From the NCBI GenBank assembly GCA_016937575.1, contig JAFHKN010000002.1, positions 1,302,001 through 1,366,000 on the forward strand: a DNA stretch of 64,000 nt, written 5' to 3'. The notes beneath the pieces are model-generated. The model saw only the letters and a program-made list of their open reading frames with translations, was not told the DNA's origin and ran no database searches. This stretch comes from Roseomonas aeriglobus. Lineage in GTDB: Bacteria; Pseudomonadota; Alphaproteobacteria; Sphingomonadales; Sphingomonadaceae. The translations under genes were made by a program, and so were the position numbers. Positions 51,841 through 61,369 of this stretch are shown piece by piece (position 1 is the stretch's first letter; every line of letters begins with the position of its first letter).

Positions 51841-54800
51841 TTACAGGATGAAGTCCGTAACCGTCAGTTCGTGACGACCGACCAACGCGATCGAGAAGTC
51901 GGCGCTCGATCCGGCGTTCACGTTGCCATAGATCACCGTATATTCGACCCCGCCGATCGTTTCGAAGGCAAAGCGCAGCTGGCCGGCACCCGAAAAGGCT
52001 GCACCGGCGCCCGCGCGCAGCGTGAACGCCTGGTCGCCCGGGGAGAAGATCGATGTGTTGGCATCGATCGCCGACAGGTCGATCTTGTCGATCCCTCGCT
52101 GGAAATCGGTGATGATGTCGCGCTGCGACGACAGCGTCGAGCTATCGGACGTGCTCGTGAAGCGGAACACGTCGGCACCGGCGCCACCGGTCAGGATATC
52201 ACGGCCGCTGCCGCCATCGATGATGTCGTTGCCGTCGCCACCGTTGATCGTGTCGTTGCCCAGGCCGCCGATCAGTATGTCGTTGCCGGCCAGGCCGTTG
52301 AGCACGTCGTTGCCCCAGCTGCCGTCCAGCGTGTCACCCTCATTCGTCCCGGTCAGCGTATCGCTCAGGAGGCTGCCCGTGCGGGTGATGCCGGCGACGT
52401 CGATGACGTTCACGGTCAGAGTCTGGGTGTCGATGAGACCACGCGCGTCGGTCGCGACGACCGTGACGATGTAGGAATTGTTGCGGTTGCTGTCGGTCGG
52501 CGTTTCGAAATCGGGTGCCGTCAGGAACCGGAGAGCGCCGGTCTGCGCGTCGATCGCAAAGGCCGCGCCGTCGCCACCGGCGCCGATCGAGAAACGGACA
52601 TTGTCGCCCAGCGCGGAATTCGCATCGGTCGCGGTGATCGTCGTGACCGCGGTCAGGTTTTCGCTGATCGCGACCGTCCCGGTCGCACCGCTGGAGAAAG
52701 AGGTGATGACCGGGGCGACGTTCGCTTCATAGCCGACCGACACCACGTGGCTGCCGATCGCGCCGATGTCGAGCGTCAGGATCTCGCCCGTCAGGCTGAC
52801 GACACTTGCGCCGGTGACCTTGACCCAGTTGGTACCGGGCGCCTGCAGGTCGATCACCACGCGGCCCTCGCCGGAAACCGAGAAGCTGAGGTTGCGGCCG
52901 TCGCCCGACAGCGAGATCAGGTCCGCCCGCATCGGCAGCGCGGTGATGCGCGTCACATCGTCGGCTACGGCGCCCATCGTGATGGTGAAGGTGCCGCCCG
53001 ATTGCGGCAGGAAGACCTTGTCCGCGCTATAGGCGTACCAGTTCGCGACCTTCTGGATCACGCTGGTGCCCTGGCCGTCGACGTCGAGCGCGAAATTGCC
53101 GGTCGCCGCGCCCGCCGACACCGTCGCGGTGATGGTGTTGCCCACGACGGTGCTGGTGATCGACGACTTCTGGAAGGCGGAAATGCGTTCGGCCAGATCG
53201 GCCAGCGTCACGAATTCCATACCGGCCGCCGCCGCGCGGGCGATCCAGTTGGTGAACATCGACGTGACATAGGGGGACGTGCCACCCGTGCTCCACATCG
53301 TCGGACCATAATCGTGCCACGGCCACACGATGACGGGCGCGTCGGCTTCCGCTGTCAGCGTTGCGAATTCCTTCGCCCAGAACGCCTCGGCCTCGGCGAC
53401 GGTCTTCTTCTGGAATTCCATCAGCGAGAAGTCGAAGAAGGTGTTGGGCGCGATATAGACCTTGCCCGCCGTTGCATTCTCCGGCGTCATGAAACCGAAG
53501 GCGTTGGGATAGCCTGCGCCGACGCCCGAGTAGCCGCCCGACAGATAGTCGACGTATTTGAAGATTTCCTGGCTGGTCGCGATCGTCTCCGGCGCCCCCG
53601 GAACGGCGGCGCCGCCGACGCTGACCGCCGTGCCCAGATAGGCCTTCAGCTGCGCTTCGAGCAGCTTGCGCTCGTCGCCGAATTCGAAACGGATCTGGTC
53701 GGGCGTCAGCAGGTTGGTGTTTTCGGGATGGGTATAGCTGTGCAGCCCCAGCTCGTTGCCCATCGCCAGCAGCTGCTTGTAATACGGCAGCGAGCCCGCC
53801 CAGTCGGTCGTCTGGCCATTTGCCGGATCGTTGCCGATGTTGACGTAATAGCTGCCGACGAAATTATACTGCGCCTTCCACGCGGTCAGGATCGGCAACA
53901 GCTTGTCGTAGATGCCCGGCGCCGTGCCGTCGGGGTTGACCTCGGCCTTCTCCTGGCTCTGGTCCATGTCGACGCGCGCCGCGACCAGCCCGGCGTTACG
54001 GGTCATCTGCAGCCCGACCGACAGGCCGCTGCCGTTGACCGAATAGTCGATCGCCTTCTGCAACAGATTTTCGTCCGCCATCACGGCTTCGGTCGAAAAC
54101 AGCACGTTGCGACCGCCGGTCTGGCTCGCGATGGCGGCGGCATAGGTCTGGCCGCCGACGGTTTCGGTCGCGATCGTCGTGCCGGTGCCGCTGACGCTGG
54201 TGATCGCGTTCCAGCCCACGCCGGTGTACTGATGGATCAACTGGCCCTTATCATAGCCGTCGAGGACCAGGCTGGTGTCGCTTGCCCTGACGGTCACGTC
54301 GCCGGTGCCGCCGGTCACGCGGGTGACGTCGAAGAACAGCTTCATGCGCGCATAGCTGTCGCCCGGCAGCGCCGATCCGTCCGCCGCGTTCGTCATGAAC
54401 TCGCCGCCGGCGACCAGGCCGATCCCGAACTGTTTGACCGCCTGTTGCAGCGTCGCGGTGATCGCGTCGACCTGAGAGGCATCGACGTTGCGGAACGACG
54501 GGAAGACGATGGTGTCGTATTTGGCCAGCGTCGCCAGATTGGTCAGGTCGCCTTCGCGGATGATGTCGAACGGCACGCCCGCCTGCATCGCCTGGCTCTG
54601 GGCGGCCATGAACAGCTGCGAATAGGCGGTGGGGCTGAAATAGGCCTTGGCCGTCGCGTCCGACCAGACGATCGCGATGCGGTGATCGGCGGCAGGCGTG
54701 ATGCCGGTTTCGTTGAAGACGGTGAACCCGCCCGCGGAATAGCTACCGGGAAGGAACACGCTGTTGTTGACGTCGAACAGCGTGTCGATCGCCGCCGGGT

Positions 54801-55188
54801 TGCCGATCGCCGCCTTGGGCACCGCGAATTCCAGCGTCGTGCGATCCGCCGACCAGGCCGCGGTCAGGTTGCCCAGTACCAGCGTCTGTCCCGCGTCGCC
54901 CTTGAACAGCGACACGACGCCGTTCGCGTCGATATTGACGTTATATTCCGCGCCACCGGCAAAGCCGAAGATCTGATAACCCGTCGCGGTATTGCGGTCG
55001 GTGTTGAACCATGCCGTCGTGTTCGCGCCGATCGCGGTCGGGGACTTCAGCGCGAAGACGAAGCTGTCGCCGGCGGCGCGGGCGTAGATGGCATAGCCGG
55101 CGGGCAGGTCGCGATCGATGCGGTCGTTCGCCGACCAATCGCTCAGATTTCCATCGACAATCAGCGGCGCCGTGTTAACCATGTCCAT
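51841..55188 (-). CDS. RTX-tailed, PelA-like polysaccharide deacetylase
   Basis: 1115-residue protein with no Sec signal. Regions in order: a CBM9/DOMON-like beta domain (1-165, opening VDGNLSDW); a Rossmann-type domain like the PelA reductase region (168-390, [29 protein letters not shown]); a NodB-type deacetylase (400-670) with D407/D409, metal motif HSYTH (483-487) and WPWHDYG (622-628); linker strands; a cadherin-like domain (825-930); RTX repeats (940-1008); and a type I secretion tail ending TVTDFIL. Start ATG 55188 has GAAGG upstream. It heads the Pel-like operon. No ABC exporter genes lie nearby. The domain calls are by eye. Confidence 0.82.
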   Translation of the reverse strand: MDMVNTAPLIVDGNLSDWSANDRIDRDLPAGYAIYARAAGDSFVFALKSPTAIGANTTAWFNTDRNTATGYQIFGFAGGAEYNVNIDANGVVSLFKGDAGQTLVLGNLTAAWSADRTTLEFAVPKAAIGNPAAIDTLFDVNNSVFLPGSYSAGGFTVFNETGITPAADHRIAIVWSDATAKAYFSPTAYSQLFMAAQSQAMQAGVPFDIIREGDLTNLATLAKYDTIVFPSFRNVDASQVDAITATLQQAVKQFGIGLVAGGEFMTNAADGSALPGDSYARMKLFFDVTRVTGGTGDVTVRASDTSLVLDGYDKGQLIHQYTGVGWNAITSVSGTGTTIATETVGGQTYAAAIASQTGGRNVLFSTEAVMADENLLQKAIDYSVNGSGLSVGLQMTRNAGLVAARVDMDQSQEKAEVNPDGTAPGIYDKLLPILTAWKAQYNFVGSYYVNIGNDPANGQTTDWAGSLPYYKQLLAMGNELGLHSYTHPENTNLLTPDQIRFEFGDERKLLEAQLKAYLGTAVSVGGAAVPGAPETIATSQEIFKYVDYLSGGYSGVGAGYPNAFGFMTPENATAGKVYIAPNTFFDFSLMEFQKKTVAEAEAFWAKEFATLTAEADAPVIVWPWHDYGPTMWSTGGTSPYVTSMFTNWIARAAAAGMEFVTLADLAERISAFQKSSITSTVVGNTITATVSAGAATGNFALDVDGQGTSVIQKVANWYAYSADKVFLPQSGGTFTITMGAVADDVTRITALPMRADLISLSGDGRNLSFSVSGEGRVVIDLQAPGTNWVKVTGASVVSLTGEILTLDIGAIGSHVVSVGYEANVAPVITSFSSGATGTVAISENLTAVTTITATDANSALGDNVRFSIGAGGDGAAFAIDAQTGALRFLTAPDFETPTDSNRNNSYIVTVVATDARGLIDTQTLTVNVIDVAGITRTGSLLSDTLTGTNEGDTLDGSWGNDVLNGLAGNDILIGGLGNDTINGGDGNDIIDGGSGRDILTGGAGADVFRFTSTSDSSTLSSQRDIITDFQRGIDKIDLSAIDANTSIFSPGDQAFTLRAGAGAAFSGAGQLRFAFETIGGVEYTVIYGNVNAGSSADFSIALVGRHELTVTDFIL
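52165..52371 (-). repeat. RTX nonapeptide repeat block within the deacetylase gene
   Basis: Tandem glycine/aspartate nonapeptides (GGxGxDxUx type), for example [27 protein letters not shown] and GAGADVFRF, cover residues about 940-1008. They form a calcium-binding beta roll that folds outside the cell after type I export. The DNA shows matching degenerate 27-bp periodicity and is not a CRISPR array. Confidence 0.9.
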
Positions 55189-55411
55189 CAACCTTCAAGC
55201 TTCGCCCGGTACATCAGGCATGTGCCGGCGCGTTACAGCATGTCTGTCTCTAGCGGAACACGAGTCGGGCGCCCATTTTCGCGGTGTTCCGGAATGACAC
55301 GTGTCGACCCTGCGTTCACGTTCCCAGGCCAGATTGGTTAATCGCCGCCAAGGTCGAGCGCGACCGTGGGCAGTGAATCGACGCCTGGGATGGCGTCGAT
55401 CCATAGCGCAA

Positions 55412-56764
55412 TCAGGCCGTCGGCCTTCGTAACCGGCGGAGCGCGACGTCGCCCCCGATGACGGCCAGCAGGCTAGCCCCGAAGAGGGGGAGCGTGACGC
55501 CGAGCGCGATGACGAGCGCGAAGAACGCCTTCGCCAGCGGCGGACCATCGCGGACGACAGGAGCGCCGAGCGTCCCCGTCGGCCGCCGGCGCCACCACAT
55601 CACGACGCCGCTGACCGATACGAGGATCAACCCGAGCGCCGTGACGAGATTCAAGAGCTGGTTGAGCCACCCGAACAGGGCACCTTCGTGGACGGCAATG
55701 CCATATCCGACCAGCCGATCGACCAATCGCCGCTGTGAAAAGTCGGTCCGGGTCAGGATCGCACCACTGGCCGGGTCCAGCGTCAAATCGGTCCGGTGCG
55801 GCCGGTTCGCCGCATCCGACTTGGCCGTCCACGGCTGGCCGGGCCCGGTCGGCGGGGCGATCAGCACCGGTCCGGCCAATCGAAGGGGGGCGACGGCGGC
55901 CACCAAACGGTCGAGGGGAACATAGGGCGCCGCGGGGTGGGCCATCGTCATGCCGCCATGTTCGGCATGCTCGTCCAACATGGCGCGTGTGCCCGCATCG
56001 GCCGAGGCGCGCGCGCTGAGTTCGCCGCTCCGCCCCGTCGTCCAGTCCTGGCGCGCCGGCTGCCCTTCGACCGCGGCGCGCACGACCTTCAGGTAACTGC
56101 CCCAGCTCTTTGCCCAGGGCAGGCCCGAAAGCAGCAGGAACAGCGCCATCAGCGAAACCCAGAAGCCGGCGACGGCATGAAGGTCGCGCCAGAACCGCCG
56201 CCCGCCGGCGGACACGCGCGGCCAGACGACACCGGCCGGCCCGCGCCCGCGCGGCCACCACAGGAACAAGCCGGACAGGATCATGACGATCGCCCAGGAC
56301 GCGGCAAGTTCGACCAGATAGGAGCCGGGGTTGCCGACCATCAATTCGCCGTGCAGCCGGGACACGATCCGCATCAGCCGCTGGTCCTCGTTCACGGTCT
56401 TCAGGACCGCGAGCGTCTGCGGATGAACATAGACCCGCGTCTCCTGCCGGCCTGCGCCGACGATGACCTGAACCGCTTGGGTGGGGGTATCCGGCAGCTG
56501 ATAGCGGTGCAGCACCGATCCCGGCACGGCGGCCACTGCCGCTGCCGCCTGTCGGGCGGCGCTTGCGCGCGGTCCGGTGGCGGCGGCGACATCGGCATAG
56601 GGGCGGTCGATCAACGCCTCGATCTGCGGCTTGAACAGATAGACCGATCCAGTCACCGCCAGCCACAGGACGAACGGGATGCAGAATAGTCCGGCGTAGA
56701 AATGCCAGCGCCAGACGGCGGTATAGCCGGGCCAGGCACGTGCGGCGGATGCGTTCGCAGCCAT
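55412..56764 (-). CDS. PepSY domain-containing membrane protein, probable copper role
   Basis: 450-residue inner-membrane protein of the PepSY-associated TM family (iron- or copper-linked reductase-like). About four or five membrane segments; LHGELMVGNPGSYLVELAASW and FWRDLHAVAGFW contain the conserved histidines. A loop near residue 265 carries the His/Met-rich stretch DEHAEHGGMTMAHP, which could bind copper. The ATG overlaps the stop of the TonB receptor gene (TGATG). Metal choice is inferred from the loop and neighbours. The 223 bp to the RTX gene start hold that operon's promoter. Confidence 0.87.
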   Translation of the reverse strand: MAANASAARAWPGYTAVWRWHFYAGLFCIPFVLWLAVTGSVYLFKPQIEALIDRPYADVAAATGPRASAARQAAAAVAAVPGSVLHRYQLPDTPTQAVQVIVGAGRQETRVYVHPQTLAVLKTVNEDQRLMRIVSRLHGELMVGNPGSYLVELAASWAIVMILSGLFLWWPRGRGPAGVVWPRVSAGGRRFWRDLHAVAGFWVSLMALFLLLSGLPWAKSWGSYLKVVRAAVEGQPARQDWTTGRSGELSARASADAGTRAMLDEHAEHGGMTMAHPAAPYVPLDRLVAAVAPLRLAGPVLIAPPTGPGQPWTAKSDAANRPHRTDLTLDPASGAILTRTDFSQRRLVDRLVGYGIAVHEGALFGWLNQLLNLVTALGLILVSVSGVVMWWRRRPTGTLGAPVVRDGPPLAKAFFALVIALGVTLPLFGASLLAVIGGDVALRRLRRPTA

Positions 56765-59112
56765 CAGAACCTCGACTTCATGCCGGCGACGACTGTCCGC
56801 GGCTGACCTGCGTAGATTGTGCCGGTGGTATTGGCCAGCACCGTTGCCGGGCTCTGCGTCGCCGTGCCGGCGATCAGCGTGTTCGAAATGACCGAGGCCG
56901 ATCCGACATAGGTCGTGTCGAACAGGTTCTGGACGCTGGCGAACAGGCTGATCCGCGACGCCCAGCCACTGCCCCGCGGCGGGTCGTAATGGAGGTTCAG
57001 GTTGGTCAGCCGATAGCCCGGGATCGTCAGCAGATTGGCGTTGTCGATGGCATAGCGGGCGCGGTACGTCACCTCGATGAAGCCGCCGAGCCCGGCCAGC
57101 GGCCCGGCCGGCCGATCATAGCCCATGCGCGCGTTGACGAATGTCGGAATCACGCCGGGGATCGCATTGCCGCCGCGATCGAACAGTTGCGACACGGTGC
57201 CCGACGTCAGCCGCTCCGCGAAATCGGTATAGACGTGATCGTTCCGGCTGTAGCTCGCGTCGAGCTTGACGCCCGGCAGCAGTGACGGCGCCGGCCGCCA
57301 GCTGAGCCCCAGTTCGACACCTCGGTGAACCGATCGCGGGACATTGGCGGTATAGGCGAGAAGGTTCACGCCGGCGGACTGGCTGACGAGCTCGTTGCGG
57401 AACCATTCGTAATAGCCGGTGACCTCGGCTGTCAGATTGCGCCCGATCGCGATCTCCGCGCCGACATCGACACCTGTATTTCGCTGGCTCTTCAGTGCGG
57501 TGTTGTTCCCGAACACGCCCGCCGGCGTCACGAACAGGCTGTTCGCCTGCGGAATGCCGTACCCCGTTCCGACGCGAGCGTGCAGGCGGACCGCGTCGAC
57601 AGCCTGCCAGAGCAGTGCGGCTTCGGGCGCGACATTGTCGAATTCGCGTTGTGCCGGAATCACCGATAGCGTCGCGCTGCCCCCGAGCGGATACGCATAG
57701 CCGGTCTGGCGTACGTCGATCTGCGAACGCTCGTAACCGATCCCCGCAATGACCTGGAGCGTCGGCGTCAGGCTGAGCTCCGCACGGCCGCGCGCGCCGT
57801 AGTTGCGGATGTCGCCGAACACCGTCTGAGTCAGCGCTCCGAACCCGTTGCGCCCGGCCGGCGTCTTGTTGAAACTGAAGCTCTGATTGTCCAGATAGTT
57901 GTAGAAGACCCCGCCGAACAGCGTCATGTCCATCCCGGCGATCGTCCCACGGTGCGTTACGTCGGTCGTGATATTGTAGCTGTCGAGTGTCCCCTTGAAC
58001 GGCGTCGCGCTCGTCGGCTGGTTGACCACCCGGCTGTCGAAGGTCGCCTGCGTCCGCCACGTCGTCGCCGGACCGAAGTCATGCTCGTAGCGCGCGCCGG
58101 CGATCGTCCGGCGATCGTTGCGGGCGAGATCGGCCTCGGTTGCCGTCTGGGCGATCCGCGCGCCGTTCACGCCGTTCGCCAGGACGGAGATCGTGCCGCA
58201 CCCTGCCGCAGCCGTCACCGCAGCGTCGCACCCGCGCTGGTACGGGTTTGCCAGATACTGATTGTAGGACAGGCGCGTCGACAGACGGAACTCGCCTTCG
58301 TTGTAGATCAGCTTGGCTGCGACGCGGTCACGCGCGCCGAGGGAATAGGTGCCGTAGGCGTTGATGGTGCCGGTCTGGTAACCGGTGTGCCCGGTCGCGC
58401 CGTCTGCGCCGACCAGGCTGCCGAACACGGCATAGTCGTAGGATCGGCCTGCCGCGCCGATCGTCGCGTAGACATTGGCATAGCCATCGCTGCCGAAATC
58501 GGTGCCGACCTCGGCCCCCTGAATGTCGCGGCCGCGCCGTGTGCGGAAGTTGACGGCGCCCCCCAGCGCGTAATTGCCGTACCGCGCCGATGACGGGCCG
58601 CGCACGACGTCCACCGCGCCATAGGCGTGCGGATCGGTCAGGTCGAAGCGGGCCAGGCCATCGGGCTGGGTGACGGGAAAGTCATCCTCGAACACCTGGA
58701 TGTTGCGTGCACCGAACCCGTTACGGGCGTTCGACCCGCGCACCGAAACGCTGACGTCGCGCGGCCCGTTGCCCTGCGCCACGACGACGCCGGGCGACAG
58801 CTTTACGATATCGGCGATCGTCGTCGCCGGGGTCATGCGAAAGGCGTCGTCGTCGATCGCCGTCACCGTCTGGCCGGTGACGCTTGTGGTGAGCGACAGC
58901 GCGCGGGCGGTGACGACGACGTCGCTGGTGTCGCGGGTAATCGGCGCCGCGGCAGGGTTCGCAGGCGCCTGCGCGTCGAGGGCCCTGAGTTCGGCGTCGA
59001 TCCGTTCGCGCTGGCGCAGCAGGTCCACGCGGCGCGCGGCATCATCCTGCGCCCAGGCAGGGGCGGGGAGCGCGATCGCCGAGACGGCGACCACGACAGG
59101 GGAAATCTTCAT
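56764..59112 (-). CDS. TonB-dependent outer membrane receptor, probable copper receptor
   Basis: 782-residue receptor with a signal peptide (about residues 1-22, cut near APAWAQ), a charged coiled stretch (24-48), a plug domain (about 65-190, with VTGQTVTAIDDDAF and SPGVVVAQGNGPRDVSVSVRG), and a barrel ending KSRF with terminal Phe. It is coupled with a downstream PepSY gene and follows a Met-rich DUF2946 gene, an arrangement known around copper receptors such as OprC. The ligand is inferred, not seen. The start at 59112 was chosen for the signal peptide. Confidence 0.9.
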   Translation of the reverse strand: MKISPVVVAVSAIALPAPAWAQDDAARRVDLLRQRERIDAELRALDAQAPANPAAAPITRDTSDVVVTARALSLTTSVTGQTVTAIDDDAFRMTPATTIADIVKLSPGVVVAQGNGPRDVSVSVRGSNARNGFGARNIQVFEDDFPVTQPDGLARFDLTDPHAYGAVDVVRGPSSARYGNYALGGAVNFRTRRGRDIQGAEVGTDFGSDGYANVYATIGAAGRSYDYAVFGSLVGADGATGHTGYQTGTINAYGTYSLGARDRVAAKLIYNEGEFRLSTRLSYNQYLANPYQRGCDAAVTAAAGCGTISVLANGVNGARIAQTATEADLARNDRRTIAGARYEHDFGPATTWRTQATFDSRVVNQPTSATPFKGTLDSYNITTDVTHRGTIAGMDMTLFGGVFYNYLDNQSFSFNKTPAGRNGFGALTQTVFGDIRNYGARGRAELSLTPTLQVIAGIGYERSQIDVRQTGYAYPLGGSATLSVIPAQREFDNVAPEAALLWQAVDAVRLHARVGTGYGIPQANSLFVTPAGVFGNNTALKSQRNTGVDVGAEIAIGRNLTAEVTGYYEWFRNELVSQSAGVNLLAYTANVPRSVHRGVELGLSWRPAPSLLPGVKLDASYSRNDHVYTDFAERLTSGTVSQLFDRGGNAIPGVIPTFVNARMGYDRPAGPLAGLGGFIEVTYRARYAIDNANLLTIPGYRLTNLNLHYDPPRGSGWASRISLFASVQNLFDTTYVGSASVISNTLIAGTATQSPATVLANTTGTIYAGQPRTVVAGMKSRF

Positions 59113-59178
59113 GGTAACAAATCCTGATCCGGACGCGCGACCGGTCATGCGGCCGCGCGCAGTGAGACGATGTCGGAA

Positions 59179-59598
59179 TCAGGCGGTGGCGGGCGGGCCG
59201 CGCAGCGGCGGACGGAGATAGACCGCGGGCCGCGGCGGAGCAGGCAGCACCGCGCGGACGGCAAGCGCCAGGACGAATGCGATCGCAAGGGCCAGCAGCA
59301 GCGGGTCGGCGCCGGACAGCATCGGCATGGCGAGCCCGGCGAACGTACAGGGCATCTCCGCCTTCGCGGGCGTCTGCGGATCGCCGTGACCCGCCGGCAG
59401 GCCGGGGACGGGCATCTCCATCGTCATCGGCCCTGTCTGCGCGCTCGAGCAGATCAGCACCGTGATGGTACCGTCCGACCCTGCGACAGGCATGAATCCG
59501 GCGGGAACCAGCAGTTTCAGCGACAAGGCCGCAAGCAGGAGCAGCGCCGCCAGCGCGCGGTGGGCGTGAATGAGGCGGCGAAAGGCGGTCACGCCCAT
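59179..59598 (-). CDS. DUF2946 family protein (Met-rich, copper-associated)
   Basis: 139-residue DUF2946-like protein. An N-terminal membrane segment or leader (about residues 15-33), the family opening LLVPAGFMP, Met-rich stretches (PMTMEMPVPG, EMPCTFAGLAMPM), then a second hydrophobic segment (about 97-117). It heads a three-gene operon with the TonB receptor (66 nt gap) and PepSY genes. Met clusters and a Cys suggest copper(I) contact. Role not proven. Confidence 0.8.
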   Translation of the reverse strand: MGVTAFRRLIHAHRALAALLLLAALSLKLLVPAGFMPVAGSDGTITVLICSSAQTGPMTMEMPVPGLPAGHGDPQTPAKAEMPCTFAGLAMPMLSGADPLLLALAIAFVLALAVRAVLPAPPRPAVYLRPPLRGPPATA

Positions 59599-59976
59599 GC
59601 CCCTAGCGGCTCACGAGACGGGCGTCACCACGATAAGGAGACGCCTTACCGTAAAACCCGTCGCATCGACGATCTCGCCCATAGTGCAGCAAAGGTGTGA
59701 CGAGGGAAGGGACCAGCGGCCCCACGCCGACGCGGCGCGCCGGGATGGTCGGGGAGACAGGATTCCTCCAAATTTTTCCCGACCCGCCAAGTCGTTGATT
59801 CCACGTCAACGAACAACTCGTCTGTCTGCGAGTTGCACAGCGATGGGTACAAAAGGGTGCGCAAAATGGCAAGCGGTCGATGATCGGTCGGCGGCATCTT
59901 TCAACCGCCGATCGATGGCGAATCCCGGTCGTCGATCTTGCCCGGCACCGACCCAGGATTGTGGGCCGGCTTGGTT
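59599..59976. other. 378-bp intergenic region without a convincing gene
   Basis: Between the DUF2946 start and the GST stop. It must hold the promoter of the copper-type operon. An open frame of 83 codons on the minus strand has no ribosome site or recognisable product. No terminator, riboswitch or strong inverted repeat was recognised by eye. Confidence 0.6.
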
Positions 59977-60546
59977 CTACTTCCCGTCGCCCATCCGTTC
60001 GGCGCACCGCGCCACCCAGTCGCGGATCGCCGGATCGGCGGGCATCATGTCGGTAAACCAGAAGAAGGGCGAACTGCACAGCATGTCGGCGGCGGAGAAG
60101 CGCTCGCCGAGCAGCCAGGGCCCCTTGCGGAGTGGCTCGGCCAGTCGCTCGATCATCGTATCGAAGTCGCGCAGACCGGCGGCAATCGCGGGATGGCTGA
60201 CGTTCGCCCACTTCAGGATCAGCAGCGGTTCGATGACGCCCTGATAGTAGGACAGCCACGACAGATAGGCGCCGCGCCGCGCCTCGCCGGGCAGCGGCCC
60301 GAGCCCGGCATCGGGATAGGCGTCGGTCAGGTAGAGCATGATCGCGCCGCGCTCTCGCACCGCATCGTCGCCGTCGGTCAGATAGGGCACCTTGCCCTCC
60401 GGGTGCGGATTGGCGGGATCGGGGCTGTCCGACCCGTCCTGTCGCGCGATGGTCACCTCGCGCATCTCGATGTCGGCACCGAGCATGCGCACGAGCGCGA
60501 CGACCGTGTCGGACCGGGAATTGGGCGAGTAATAGAGGGTGCGCAT
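59977..60546 (-). CDS. Glutathione S-transferase family protein
   Basis: 189-residue GST: a thioredoxin-like N-terminal domain (RTLYYSPNSRSDTVV, with Ser as likely catalytic residue, and GKVPYLTDGD before the glutathione-binding cis-Pro region) and a helical C-terminal domain (GPWLLGERFSAADML). Role in detoxification or ring cleavage is unknown. The start at 60546 follows AAGGAGCAAT. It is divergent from a WYL regulator that may control it. Confidence 0.9.
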   Translation of the reverse strand: MRTLYYSPNSRSDTVVALVRMLGADIEMREVTIARQDGSDSPDPANPHPEGKVPYLTDGDDAVRERGAIMLYLTDAYPDAGLGPLPGEARRGAYLSWLSYYQGVIEPLLILKWANVSHPAIAAGLRDFDTMIERLAEPLRKGPWLLGERFSAADMLCSSPFFWFTDMMPADPAIRDWVARCAERMGDGK

Positions 60547-60615
60547 CGATTGCTCCTTGCGTTGAATGACGCCGTCCATTTACCGAGGAGCTCCTGACAG
60601 TTTCGGGCAGTAGGG

Positions 60616-61338
60616 ATGGCACGATCGGATCGGTTGATGCGGTTACTCGACGCGTTGCGGCGGCTACCCAAGCCAGTGACGGCAACCCGCCTCGCGGCGG
60701 AGACAGAAGTGTCGACGCGGCAGCTCTATCGCGACATCGCCACTCTGCGGGCCGGCGGTGTGCTGATCGACGGGACGGCGGGCTACGGTTACACGCTGAC
60801 CGAGGACCCGGCCTTGCCGCCGCAAAGCTTCTCTCGGCTGGAGATCGAGGCGCTGATGCTCGGCGTCGCGAGTCTCGGCGACTTCGGCGACGAGGCGCTG
60901 GCGACGGCGGGGCGCAATGCGCTGGCGCGGATCGTCGCCACCTTGCCCGACCGGCAGGCGCGGCAAGCCTTACATGCGACGATGCGATCGTGGCGCCCGG
61001 CGGAGCCCCGCGCTGCCATCACGATCGACCTCGATCTGTTGCGCGAAGCCTGCTGGGACGAGTTCAGCGTCCGGATCGCCTATCGCGACGCGAAGGGGCG
61101 ACGGACCGAGCGCGAGATCCTGCCGCTCGGCATGTCCTACAGCCCGAAGACGCTGATGCTGGTGGGATGGTGCCTGTTGCGCGAGGCATACCGGACGTTC
61201 GAGGTGCCGCGGATCGAGGCGCTGGAGCGTGGCGGACACAGTTTCCGCCCGCGCCGGGTGCAGCTTCTGCGCGATTATGTCGTGCTGCGGACGGCGGAAT
61301 GGAAGCGGCAGGAGGAACAGGCGCGGACTTCGTTGTGA
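60616..61338 (+). CDS. YafY-type WYL/HTH transcriptional regulator
   Basis: 240-residue regulator: HTH_11 at the N-terminus (RLPKPVTATRLAAETEVSTRQLYRDIATLR region), then a linker and a WYL-type domain (about 140-215), where the usual WYL is YSPKTLMLVGWCLLREAYRTFEVPRI. It is divergent from the GST gene with a 69-bp gap, so it probably regulates it. The ligand is unknown. Confidence 0.9.
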   Translation: MARSDRLMRLLDALRRLPKPVTATRLAAETEVSTRQLYRDIATLRAGGVLIDGTAGYGYTLTEDPALPPQSFSRLEIEALMLGVASLGDFGDEALATAGRNALARIVATLPDRQARQALHATMRSWRPAEPRAAITIDLDLLREACWDEFSVRIAYRDAKGRRTEREILPLGMSYSPKTLMLVGWCLLREAYRTFEVPRIEALERGGHSFRPRRVQLLRDYVVLRTAEWKRQEEQARTSL

Positions 61339-61369
61339 CAGCTTCGCCCGCATGACCTAGCTTCGGCCG

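Noticed and set aside
52165..52371. Regular short direct repeats that might be a CRISPR array
   Set aside because: The periodicity is 27 bp and encodes RTX nonapeptides in frame within a gene; there are no constant repeats with unique spacers.
51265..55341. A very long plus-strand open frame (over 1350 codons) opposite the RTX-deacetylase and pelG genes
   Set aside because: It is antisense to clearly structured proteins with RTX and NodB motifs; its translation is Arg/Asp/Ala-rich without domains, as expected for high-GC shadow frames.
59646..59897. Minus-strand frame of 83 codons in the gap before the DUF2946 gene
   Set aside because: No ribosome site, no recognisable family, and irregular composition.
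59600..59976. Possible cobalamin riboswitch upstream of the TonB receptor operon
   Set aside because: No B12-box-like segment or matching stem set could be found on either strand; the neighbours point to copper.
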